From contig JABELC010000002.1 in NCBI GenBank assembly GCA_028455995.1, positions 2,728,001 to 2,792,000 on the forward strand: a stretch of DNA of 64,000 bases, written 5' to 3'. Both the position numbers and the translations under genes were made by a program. The notes under the pieces were generated by a model, which had not been told where the DNA came from, did no database searches, and was given only the letters and a program-made list of their open reading frames with translations. Position 1 is the stretch's first letter, and each line of letters opens with the position of its first letter. Origin of the DNA: Scleromitrula shiraiana. Taxonomy: Eukaryota; Ascomycota; Leotiomycetes; Helotiales; Sclerotiniaceae. Below are positions 1 through 11,009 of this stretch, piece after piece.

Positions 1-1139
1 AACGTGAGTTGTAACGGAATCCGATGGTTTTAGGGAACGATTGAAGCTTAAATATGGAAGTTGTAGGATAATACATACAGTACTGTACTCATTAATAAGG
101 GGCATGGGTTATCCAAATACTATAGATACATTAGTTTGATTTTGCCAATTCACTGCACTGGACTAGTAACCATTAAGCGACGACTGTACGGCTGATTACG
201 TCGCTTACTCATCGCTTTCTGATTATTCACTAGTAATTGTACTGACATTAATTACATAATTGCAACTAATCGTAATGCTCGATTATTATTCTCGTTAAAG
301 TATACATGGTTATATGCTAGCGCTTACTCTAACCCGGTACAATCACATATTTTCAATGAATATAATAATGCATACGAAAGTATTAATTGGATCGTGTAAT
401 GCCAGCGTGCTGAAAGAGGATGATAGCTGTCGTATTATGCTAATCAATAGCCTTACACATCAGAAATATAACATTCACTACTAAAGAATATTGTAACTTT
501 TAAAATGTTGCTAAACTTGCGAATAGTTAAATCTATCATGTGCCAAATCTTGCGACGCTCGATAAAACATCGTAAATTGCTCGTGCCATTCACTACAACA
601 TCACTTAATGGAATAAATTATGAACAGAATTTATTGCAATCAATTTGCGAGATTGTTACACTCGCGACACTGGCTTATTGTTGTATTTTTCAACACGTTT
701 TGCGTTCGAAATCTCCCCCAGCTCTGTTTAGCATGCACGGTGGGTAGAGGATTCTGCGCATGAACGTTAATGTGTGGTGGGGTTGGCGCTTGTTTACACG
801 AAATCAACATAAACAGGAACGGAGTTCTTTTTCTCACTGCTCTTGCCTCTTCATCATCTCGAGATTGCATCAACATTAACAACTTATTACACAGAAACGA
901 GAATGATTTATTGAAATATATATTAAAAGTTTGTAACGTATGCGTCTTAATAGAAGACGACAAACTTACTTGCAACAGTGCTTCTATGATTCTATTAATC
1001 CCAACACGCACCATGCTCTATATAGGTATTAACGATAACGCCATCAGTAATGCAACAATCCGTCTAGTTCTATAAAAATTCATATATATTCATCTTCCAA
1101 TAAAATAATATCAGGACATCTCTCTATCGTCATTACACA
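1..1139. other. Intergenic, left edge
   Basis: AT-rich sequence downstream of the MFS transporter. Short overlapping frames occur on both strands (505-1075), but none has a recognisable domain or convincing start context. I see no gene here. Confidence 0.6.
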
Positions 1140-2882
1140 TTATGTCTCAGTCTCGCTCTTCTCAGCACCTTCCTCGTCGTTTTGTTGTGGTTTTGGTGGC
1201 ATGAATGCCGAAAAGTCGGTAGGAGCATACTTGGACTTCTTTCTCAATCTTTCTCCGAACTTGTAGAATAAGAATGGAATTGGAAGGAATGCAATAGCCA
1301 AAAAGCCCAACAAGCTACCTGCCCATTGAACACCGAGGTTGTTGAACATTGCTGTGGCGAATAATGGGAATCCAGCACCGAAAAATGATCGAAGGAAGGT
1401 GTTGGCGGCGATTGCAGATGCTGCTACCATGAGGTAGGCGTCGATAAGGTAGTTTAATGCTTGCAAGAAAATGGTCATGATGCCAGCACCGGTTAATATT
1501 CCACTAATAGTTGGAGCAGCCCACTACAATCGTTAGTACAAGAAGAAGAGAAGGGCATGAATCATGAATAAACTTACGCTAATAGAAGGATAGTTTCCAG
1601 TCCAGGCGAACCAGAAAAGTCCGATAGGGAACAAACATGCTCCAACCATCATGGGTACAAGTCTCTCTTCCGGAACTGGAATACCATGGTTCTCCTTGAG
1701 CTTTTGATTATATCTTGGCTCGAAGAAGATCACAATTCCGCAACCCGAGAGGACACCAACAATCAAACCAAGATAAGGAAGGGTGGCAACAGCTGGGTCG
1801 ATACCACGATATTCTGCGAAGACAATGGGATAAGCCTCAAGGAAGAGGTAGAGGATACCATAAATGAAGGCGGTATAAACGGTGATGAGGAAAACGATTG
1901 GTTCGCCAAAAAGAAGCTTGATTGGGAGAAGCAAGTGCTTTCTCACCAAATCGTCGAATGTTACTACCTCCTCTTCACTAATATGGTGAATGGCGAAGTT
2001 TCCGGTTTCCTTTCGAAGGTTTGCAGCTCGTCTTGAAAGAATCGTCTTCAAATAAGTCTCCTCCAAGAAAATGATGTCGAGAACTAAAGCAAAAGCGCCC
2101 ATGATCCCGGTGATATATTCTGTCCATCTCCAGCCAAGGTATGATGTTGTGATGAAGGCTCCGACGATTGGAGAAATGAAAGGACCAATGAAAACTAATG
2201 CTGAGAAGGCGGCGATTGCTATACCTCTTGTCTCGTTTCCAAACATGTCAGAAAATGCACCTCCGACTACAGCCAATGGACCTATTTACTGTTAGTCAAG
2301 ATTGTGGGGCAGGTTAAAAAGTGTACATACAGGAAGCGAAAACTCCTGCGAAGAATCGACACAACATCAAAGTTTGGAAATCCTTTGCAGTTGCCGCGGC
2401 GAACATAAAGCAAGTAAAGACGAAGCATGCACCGGTAATAGGGGCCTTTCTGCCATAAAGTTCGGAAATAGGACCAAAGAACAAAGGACCTATTATTCTC
2501 ATCAGTACTATTACATAAACCCCCTGAGGTAAACGAGCCTACCAGTTGCAAAACCGCAAATATACAAAGTCAAACCCAAAATAGCTACAGTACGACCAAC
2601 ACCAAATTCCATCGCAATGGGATCAATAGCCGCTGAATAAACGGATGAACCCCATGATGCCACCAAAGTATCGAATCCAAGAACTGCTGCCGCCGTCAAT
2701 TTTCGTTTATATGACCATGATTTTGCATTTGCTGGATCATTCTCATCAGTCAACTCGACCAAATAACTAGCTCTCTCTCCAGCAAGATGTGGTGGTAAGC
2801 CCCTATCTTTTCCTAAACGATAAGATTTGTGGGTCGTTGAGATGACAATTGGCGCGGAAGGATGGGGTGCTAAATCGAACAT
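1140..2882 (-). CDS. MFS transporter, DHA1 (drug:H+ antiporter-1) type
   Basis: Predicted plasma-membrane proton-coupled exporter of the DHA1 drug/polyamine group. Exons on the minus strand: 2882-2543, 2489-2331, 2281-1578 and 1523-1140, giving 528 residues. The three introns are 53, 49 and 54 nt with GT-AG ends, and every junction keeps the frame. The frame is open above 2882, but the next possible start is GTG, so the ATG at 2882 is chosen. Splicing restores family motifs: [19 protein letters not shown] (motif A of the MFS) after intron 1 and [18 protein letters not shown] after intron 2. The N-terminus is cytoplasmic and hydrophilic, followed by SWSYKRK just before the first helix. About 12 hydrophobic segments follow, with a central loop rich in charge (EEEVVTFDD). 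The C-terminal tail is short and Glu-rich. Substrate cannot be read from sequence; multidrug, fungicide or polyamine efflux are the usual roles. Confidence 0.9.
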
Positions 2883-4955
2883 TTCTATATCCGACAGTAG
2901 ACGTACTGTACTGTTCAAAGAAAGGGGGGAAAATCGATCGAAATTTTGGATTGGGACGATCACAACCTTTTTGGAAAAGCAAAACTATAACTAAGACAAC
3001 TTCATTTCGAGAAAAAAGAAAAAAAAAGAGATACCAGCTCCTTTTGTTATGTTTTTGATTTCACAGTTTCTTTTCTTCTCTTCTCTTTTTTTCTGTTTAC
3101 TAATCTTCGAGTGGTTTGTTTGGAATGATGTAACTCCACAGAACCCACAAAATCGCCGGCAAACTGTCCTTTGTACCTCGGCATACCTCGTACTCTATAA
3201 GAATTTTTATATTTTAACCTAGGCAAGCCGCCACTCTATCAATCTATCAATTTCTTCAAGAAGGAAAATCTCCATCTTAGCTTTTTTATTTTTCTTAGCC
3301 AAAACGTTTGACATATATATTTTTCACATAGTGTTTTAAATATCTAATCCGAACCAATTATCATTGGTTTTCCATTTTCAATTCCCGCTTGTTGATCCGT
3401 CCGTCATCAAATTCAGGCGCCGCGTTGAATCGTGATGACTCGGGGCTAGAAGCTTAGAAGATTTCTTTTGACTCATGAACATGTGAACCACCACGATCTA
3501 CTGCGACTCCACTAGATAGATCTACGCTGGGACATATCTGACCGACCTTAGATGTGATAGATAATACATCGAGGGTTTATAGATTAAGAGACATGGGTTT
3601 ATAAGCTGCATGGCATGGAAATAGATAGGGTACGTACTGCTGTAGTCTGTAGTAAGTGTTTTTGTACCGAGGCTCAAATTTTTTTTTTTTTTTTTTTTCA
3701 AAACTATCGTTGGTGTTACGTCCGTATTCTCGAATTACTTAAGTAGTCCTCGGCATTGATTCGAACGTCCGAGGTTGTTCTTTGTAAATTTTATTCTCTT
3801 CATTGAGAGTACGTATTAATTACTAAGATTTAAACTACCAGATGTTTACGATGATGCAATTTGCTAGTTTTCTTCATCAGAAAAAACACCATACATATTT
3901 TTTTTTTACAATTAAGCTATCAAGTTTAGAACGGAATGGACGGACCCCTTTTAAACTAATCAGCCAACCAGTCAGTCAATGCTCAACTACGGAACAACGT
4001 CGACAGTAAACTGGTGTGGTATGATTTTTTCGATCTGCCAAAATTTTGTTTACAACAATACAACAACAGTAAGGATACAGCATGATATTAACTTCTTCCT
4101 CACATATGAAATATCTTATCTATGATGTCGAAGCCACATATTCACTCAGTCGCTCGTTAACCAGAAGTCCCTATAACTTTATTCATGTGTAGAATTTTAT
4201 CCTAGAACAAAAGAAAAAGCAAACACCAACTAATCTTGTTAGAACAGGGGGAGAACCTTACAAATATAATTATAGTCGATATCCTTATTGATGATATTAA
4301 AGTGTTTTTCAAGAAAAGGGTAGGATGACCCTGTATGGGATAGGTAAGATTGAAATTTATCTAGATTACCAATCTTCTCTCCATTTTTAATCTATCTACA
4401 CAACAATAACAACAACAACAACAACTCAGTCCTATGGACAACCAGATCAAAACGAATACATCTGCGAATAACCATAATAGCTCCCCTCTCCATCTTTCCT
4501 CTTCTTTTCCTCTTCTTTTCCTCTTCTTTTTCCTTGTTGATAACCTTACACCTTCCTAGCACTTTCTACACAACATAAACACTAAACCTCTCTCCCATTA
4601 TCCAAAATCTATCCGTTCCCCACCCTACTTAACCTCCTCACCTTCCAAAACCTTCCTCTATTCCCTTCTCTCCACCACCCCAGAGATATCCCACAAACTT
4701 CTTCCACTTCCCTCACCTTCTCCTAATCCACTCGTTCTCCTCACCATATTCAATCTTTTTCCCCTTCTTTCCAAAACCAAAATATCCCCAAGTTCTCCTC
4801 TATCCCCCCTTCTGCCAATCCTAAAAATATACCTCTGATATCCCTATCCTTTCTCTTACGCTTTTACAGTTCTCCCTTCCTACCTTGCCTACACGGTCAC
4901 CAATCACTTCTCTTCTCTTCTCTTCTCTCACCCGGTATCAAAATTAATGGATGGT

Positions 4956-5003
4956 TCGAATTTCGAATTTCGAATTTCGAATTTTGAATTTTGAATTTTG
5001 AAT
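4956..5003. repeat. Heptamer tandem repeat TTCGAAT / TTTGAAT
   Basis: About four copies of TTCGAAT followed by three copies of TTTGAAT. The two blocks differ by a single C-to-T change at the CpG. Confidence 0.85.
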
Positions 5004-5061
5004 TATTGATAGAGATATCATGAGGTTCTTATATATCACTCTGATCTTGTCGGTTTTATTA

Positions 5062-5098
5062 TGTGTGTGTGTGTGTGTGTGCGTGCGTGTGTATGTGT
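5062..5098. repeat. TG dinucleotide microsatellite
   Basis: Run of TG units interrupted by GC and TA variants near its right end. Confidence 0.9.
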
Positions 5099-5139
5099 TG
5101 TTTGCGGACGGAGTGAGGTATTGCTGATGATCGCTCACA

Positions 5140-5187
5140 TGTATCTCATCTCATCTCATCTCATCCCATCCCATCCCATCCCATCCA
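5140..5187. repeat. Pentamer repeat ATCTC then ATCCC
   Basis: About four to five ATCTC units pass directly into four ATCCC units, again a block-wise single-base change. Confidence 0.85.
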
Positions 5188-5457
5188 TCACATGCGAGGT
5201 TTTACATATATAAATTTTCCAGACACTTATCTAATTCATTTATTAGTCTCGGCCGTTGCTTGTTAGTGCATTCTTCTATATATAGATATATGAAGGATAT
5301 ATGTACATGGGGTATCCCATCTTTAAAGTGCTATTTGTCCGTATCTATTGATAATTGGTGGGTTTGGACGAGAGCAGAGGAAATTATTTATAAGTTACAA
5401 TATCGGCCTCTCTATCTGATCTGATGTGATTTGATTTGATTGATCAATTATAGAATT

Positions 5458-5479
5458 CCCCCCCCCCCCCCCCCCCCCC
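5458..5479. repeat. 22-base C homopolymer
   Basis: Uninterrupted run of C. The length may be imprecise because such runs are assembly-error prone. Confidence 0.85.
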
Positions 5480-5761
5480 TTTCACATAAATAATCATCCT
5501 TCCTTTCAATTAGAAATCCGATCCAATTAAACACTGTACTAAATTTAAATTTCTCAATATCATATCCTTGGAATTAAGTATCTATCTACCATGCATACTT
5601 TTGGATCGAATCACTATATATATAGATAGATATATAGCTAGATAAATAGACATATATATAAATAAAAAAAGCAATTCATTCAACCAACCCTAACCATAAA
5701 AACGCGGATTAATTTCCTCTATTCAGATATGGCGTATACGATGAATATAATCAATCAATCA

Positions 5762-5763
<2 letters not shown>

Positions 5764-5794
<31 letters not shown>
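5764..5794. repeat. AT dinucleotide microsatellite
   Basis: Uninterrupted AT/TA run preceded by three ATCA units. Confidence 0.9.
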
Positions 5795-5797
<3 letters not shown>

Positions 5798-6262
5798 GTG
5801 AACACCACAAACCGAACATAATCTCATAACCAATATGTTGCGTGTCGCGAGTATAAATAAGCATCTATCTGACGAGCGAAATTCAGACGCGATGATGGAG
5901 GATGATGGAGGATGATGATGATGATGATGTTGGTTAGGATTATTTACTTACTACTTTAGTTTTTAAAGGCCTTTTCGGAAGTTAGGTATGATGTACTAGT
6001 TGGGATTGGATTTGGGGAATGTGTAGATGGGATAGGCGCAGTTTTTGCTCTGCTTGGTTTTGTCTGGTGTTGGTTGTATTTGTCTGTTTATCGTCTGTCT
6101 ATCTATTCCTCTCTCTGTATTGAGATTGGGCACTTGGATATCCGGTGCAATGCAAATGGCTAACTTATGGTACTACCCGCATCTATTCATTGCCGCAACG
6201 CCGGCTGAAAAAATATATATATCGTAATCACGAATACCGCCCTGACTCCCACAATCCCCAAA

Positions 6263-8033
6263 TCACACCTCCTCCTTCTCCTTCTCCTTCCCCTTCCCCT
6301 TCCCCTTCCCCTCCTTCCTCCCCCCTTTCCTCTCCCTCCTCTCAACCCCCCCACAAAACCCCACCCACTCCCTCACCCCCCTCCCCACCACCCCTCTCAA
6401 ATCCTCCCTCGCACACCGTCCCTGCCACCTCTCATCCTCCCAATCCGTATATCCCCCCTTCCCCCTCCCCCTCCTATCCACACCCCACCCCATTGCCTCC
6501 AGCACTTCCGATTCCGTCGGCGGAACGCCCACGCTCGCGAAGCGGGAGGGGTTGCGCTTATGCGCTGCTTCGGCGACGTAGCGTGCGAGGAGGGTGAGGG
6601 AGGGGTGGGAGTGGAAGTAGAGGTGCAGGGTGCGGGAGGGAGTGTAGGTTGGGGTTGTGGGGGTGGTGGTTAGGAGGTGGAGGAGGCTGCGGGAGGTGGT
6701 GTAGCCGTGGAGAGAGGTGTAGGCCCACTGTTTTGGGTTAGTTTGTTTGTTTACTGTTCTTGTTTCCTCTATTCCGTATTATTTGGAGATGGGTGCGATG
6801 GGAGGAAAAAAGGATGGGATGGAGCAGGGGAAGGGAAAGGGAAAGAGAAAGCAGAAGTAAAACAAAATAAAACATACCACAGCATCCACCTCAAATAACC
6901 CCCCAAAAGGCCAAACAACAGCAGCAAGTGTATCAACAATCAGCGTAACAGGCAACAAAAGAGTAGCGATAACCGCATGATTCCTAGCTCGTTTCTTGGT
7001 TCGTTGCATTTGGTCTGTGAATTCGGTGTGGAGTTCTGGGGTTGAATGGGTGATGGTTTGGGGGTGGTGGACGTGGAGTTCTGAGATTTCTATGAGGGGA
7101 GGGGATATTAGTCTGGGCGAGCGGGAAAATGGAAAGGGGATGAAAATGGGGGAGGGGAATGAGAAAGGGCAGGCAAGGGGATATAGAATACCTTTTATAT
7201 GAATACGATTTAAGAATGTTATTTCACTTGGTTTGATTGCAGTTATAGCCTTCGTTACCCCACGCATAGTTTTACTATGGAGACCCTTTAATGACATTGT
7301 TTTTCCTTCGTAGGTTTTGGCTTTTTTTACCTGTTGGGTAATAGGACATGTTAGGGGATGTTTTAAGAAATATATGGGAAAGTTGAGAGATTTATGAGTT
7401 GGTACATACTTCTTGTTGCCAAAATCTCTTCCCTCGATGACGTTTTCCTTCTTTGATTCCGGGGGCGGGCTTGAGTAGGTGGGCGGGTGCTGGGGTGTAA
7501 ATTAGATAGCGCTGCATATGGAGTACGGCAGTTAGTGATGAGAATGAAACGAAGGAGTGGAGGAAAAAAAGTTGGAATGGATTGGAATAGAACGAATAGG
7601 GTGGAATTATTACCTGAGGAAAATCATCACTTGCGCCAATGGGAAGAGGAAGTGGTATTAGATATGCGATTACTTTGTGAGAGTCGCGTGTATACTGTAT
7701 TGGAGGGAGATTATTTGGATCTTGGTATGATATCCTTCGGGGTGGAAGATTGGGGTTTAGGTTGAGGTTGGAGTTGGAATTGAGATTTGAATTTATGAAA
7801 GGTCGACTCGAGGGTAGTGGTGGTGGGTATACTGTGTTCGGGTTCGAATTGACCATCCTTAGAGTGGTGGTTGACATTGTTGGGTCGGTGGTCGAGGAAT
7901 TGTTGGTGCTTGGGGGTATTCGAGGGGGAAGTGGAAGGGGTGGTAGATGTATATTTGGTGTTGATCTAGTTGAATGGTTTGTATCTATTGGATCCGCTGG
8001 GAGTTCAAATATCATCGGTTGTAGTTGTGCCAT
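6263..8033 (-). CDS. Conserved-looking fungal protein with one membrane segment, function unknown
   Basis: Five-exon gene that no single reading frame reveals. Minus-strand exons: 8033-7614, 7511-7410, 7330-7192, 7089-6878 and 6727-6263; introns of 102, 79, 102 and 150 nt, all GT-AG and frame-preserving; 445 residues. The first ~115 residues are Pro/Ser/Asn-rich and probably disordered. A basic segment (KTYEGKTMSLKGLHSK) follows in exon 3. Exon 4 has ISELHVHHPQ and then a hydrophobic stretch at about 261-290 containing LLLPVTLIVDTLAAVVWPFG, which reads on across the last intron into a WAYTSLHGYTTSRS motif. The clean reading across four junctions, with a well-conserved-looking hydrophobic core, argues for a real gene. 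The C-terminus is a Lys/Gly/Glu low-complexity tail. Codon choice switches from C-ending to G-ending inside exon 5. I do not recognise the family. It is divergent from the ABC transporter. Confidence 0.8.
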
Positions 8034-8401
8034 TTTGAGTTTTGAGTTTCCTGTTACCGCTAACTAATGACCAAAACGAACAGAAAGATGGTGAAAAGTA
8101 GAAAAAGAAGAAATGGTGGAAGCCAGAATGGCATTTGGGAATATATTTTGTTTTGATGTAATGACATAGTTGCATCTACATACACGGTGCATGGTGAACA
8201 CGACGTTGATGATATTGAAAGGGACATCCTAGTTTCTAGTTCATGCGACTGGGAAAGGTATCATGTAAATCATGCTTGGTTTCCCTATTTAGAATTCATC
8301 TCATGTATTTGAAATGATTTCATCTCATCTTGACGTATTGCATGGATAAAACCATCCCTTTTGAAGGTAGAGAGAAATGCAGGTGATCTGGCATGTGTGA
8401 T

Positions 8402-8421
8402 CACGTGGATGTTATCACGTG
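8402..8421. promoter_or_regulatory. Paired CACGTG boxes
   Basis: Two CACGTG hexamers (8402-8407 and 8416-8421), both inside ATCACGTG, with starts 14 bases apart. They sit about 370 bp upstream of the minus-strand start at 8033. CACGTG is the core site of fungal bHLH factors (Cbf1, Pho4). Functional use here is inference. Confidence 0.4.
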
Positions 8422-9345
8422 AATAGTTCTTCTGCCCCTTTTGAGAAGGTTTTAGAGACTAAAGATGATAATTTGATTTCAGAAGAAGGGAACAATCAAT
8501 TGGATGATATGAGATAAGATGATAGAGAATGGATCGTTGATAAATGTAGAGAAGAAAGAGCTTGATGAGAAGAAACGATGGTAGATGGAATACTAACAAA
8601 AGAAAAGGAAGATTATCCACTCAGATAAAATATCTTCAGTATAAGAATAAACAATCAATATTCTAATATTCTAATAAAGATTGAAATTGACTTCGATGAA
8701 AAGTGCATCGCCATGGTATTTATTAATATGCCCTTCTATGTATGTACACCTAGGGTGTGGGTCTGGTAGGTAGGCCCGAGGTAGGTAGGTAAATATATTC
8801 CGACCAAATATCCTTATCATGATGAGCTCGATACAATGGTATGTATATATATCAAATCATGTCCATATCAGCGAATGAAATAGATTTGATATATACCATA
8901 GACTCAAAGTACATTCCATTCATCTTCTTACGAAAGGAAGAACAAAAGTGTGAGTGTGAGTGTGAGTGTGAGTCTGAGTAAAAGAGGCACATGCTTCTAT
9001 AGAAATACGTACATTTATCGATTGGAAATAGTATATAGAGATTTCCATCATTATAGATTTTCAAATTGCAAATTCAATCTTTCGTATGATATTCGTAAAA
9101 TTGAGCTGGGCATATGTAAGTGGCTGTTTATAACAGTCCAGATGTCGTGCGATAAGCCTCAATTTCTTCTAAATATCTTGGCTAGATATGTAGATTGATT
9201 ACATATCAAGGGTTTCCAAGCACTAGAAGGTATTTCGTGAATCTGATCAGCCTTATTTTAATCCGGGGAGGGGTTTGAAATTACATAACTTTTCATATTA
9301 TTTTCATAATTCGTGGATTAAATAGCTCTAGATTGAGACTTTGAG

Positions 9346-9541
9346 GCGGGATTTAGATTTAATCCGATTCCGTTAATTGAATTCAGGGTTATTCAAGGAT
9401 GATTTCAATTTTACTAACCTTAGATAGGAAATTTAAATTTGGGACCGGATTTAAGTTCAATCCGAATCCGTGAATTGAATTTAGTGAATTTAGGGCTATA
9501 ACTCGGCTGTTCAAGGATGAGTGCGATTTTACTAAGCTTGG
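9346..9541. repeat. Imperfect direct repeat, two copies
   Basis: Copy one about 9346-9421 and copy two about 9444-9541 share in order GGATTTA, AATCCGA, AATTGAATT, GGGxTAT, TTCAAGGATGA and TTTTACTAA. The second copy carries about 20 extra bases in its middle. Confidence 0.7.
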
Positions 9542-9934
9542 AATTTGACGGGAGGCTGCGGTAGCGGCAATATGCGTGCGTCATAAGGTTAACGGAGATT
9601 TGGAACCAAAAGTCGATCCCGCAGCTAAAGTAACATGGGGGAGGATTTATCCAATTAAATCATTAAAAATTGATGAATAATTGGATTGCATACAAGAACA
9701 AGAATATTATTAAATTGATCGATTTATTAGTCTTTTTCTTTCATATGGCAATTCTTATTGACTTTTTCCGAGTTCAATGGGAACTACATAGTCCCGGGTT
9801 CTGGTAATCTTTTGTCCGCCGAATACGGTGGGAGAGAGAGAGAGGGGGAGAGAGATTTAATATTGTATTATGCGGTATTAGGTTTTTCATTCGGCCGAAT
9901 TGGGAAGGGGCTAGTATTTGTTTGTTTATGATAA

Positions 9935-9966
<32 letters not shown>

Positions 9967-11009
9967 GACGAATATACCGGTATTGTGTGAGAGTGTGAGA
10001 AGGTGAGAGTGTGAGAGTATGAGAGTGTTTACAAGTATCACAAATTGGTTGTCAATAATTGTAATGGTGATACAGATTACACAAATTACACAAACTACAC
10101 TTGCCTTATCATTTGTTATAATAATATATACTAGGTACTATGTAGTGTAATGTAAATAAGTGTAAGTGTAAATGTAAGTGTAAGTGTATCTTGAATTTGT
10201 TTCCCATCTTCTCTTTTCTTATCTAGTTTCCATCTTCTCTTTCCTTATCTAGTTTCCATCTTATTTTTCCTTACCTAGTTTGTCCAAGGGTAGTCTTTTT
10301 TTTCCCTCTGAATACTTATTAATCAAAATTCTAGGTTTGACCTTGAAATAGTGGGACTTCCATACTTTTTATACTTTCTATATTGTTATGCAGTACGCGG
10401 ATCTAAGTTAATTATCCGTGAGTCCGACTCCTATCTCTATTGAGAGTTTCGTCATTCTTGGCATTTGATTTTCAAAGTTTATATCATTACCTTTCACCTT
10501 TCACCTTTCACCTTTCAAACAAAATAAACAAACAAACAAACAAACAAACAAGTAAATAAATAAATAAATAAATAACTTCATCTTTCCTTCCACACTTGTT
10601 TCTATTGTTCTATTGTTCTATTGTTCTATTCGGTACTTATTATACTTTAACAATCTTGCATAACTCGACAACAATTATCAACTATCATACATCATACATC
10701 ATACATCAATTCGAGATTTATTTGTCACTAATAACAATCATCAATCTCTTCCATTAGAAGATATAACTTATAATTAATCATCATAATTTATTTCACTCCA
10801 ATTATTCACTTCAATTCGTTCTATTAATAACAATTGAGAATTCACTTCACCTTACCTTACATTACAATTCGTTAATATACCACACGGACATTCATCGAAT
10901 TATTTTCTCAACCAACAACCTTCTCATCAAGTTATCACGGGATTTTATCATCAAACCTGAACATCTCGTATAAATAATTCTCCTTTAATCAAGGACTTAC
11001 AGAGCCAAT

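Larger units (their letters stand above)
2883..6262. other. 3.4-kb intergenic region rich in simple repeats
   Basis: Upstream of the MFS gene and downstream of the gene at 6263-8033. It contains a 20-base T run (3679-3698), a pyrimidine-rich stretch at about 4480-4930, and many microsatellites listed separately. No frame longer than about 65 codons looks coding. Confidence 0.6.
8034..11009. promoter_or_regulatory. 3-kb divergent intergenic region between the unknown gene and the ABC transporter
   Basis: Must hold the promoters of both flanking genes. It contains two CACGTG boxes (8402-8421), an imperfect direct repeat (9346-9541), a GAT trinucleotide run (about 9928-9963), GTGTAA-like repeats (about 10140-10190), a CTTTCAC heptamer repeat (10490-10517) and AAAC/AAAT tetramers (about 10520-10575). 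The last 200 bases before the ABC start are pyrimidine- and A-rich, as in many fungal 5' leaders. No convincing coding frame. Confidence 0.6.

Noticed and set aside
505..1075. Overlapping short frames on both strands at the left edge
   Set aside because: Mutually overlapping, no domains, AT-rich composition.
2883..2963. N-terminal extension of the MFS transporter
   Set aside because: The extended frame begins with GTG; the ATG at 2882 is the first usable start.
4480..4930. Pyrimidine-rich stretch as a promoter of a plus-strand gene
   Set aside because: No plus-strand gene follows; only repeats and the minus-strand gene at 6263-8033 lie downstream.
6145..6597. Plus-strand Pro/Ser-rich frame
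   Set aside because: Antisense shadow of the last exon of the minus-strand gene at 6263-8033; its proline content comes from the G-rich codons opposite.
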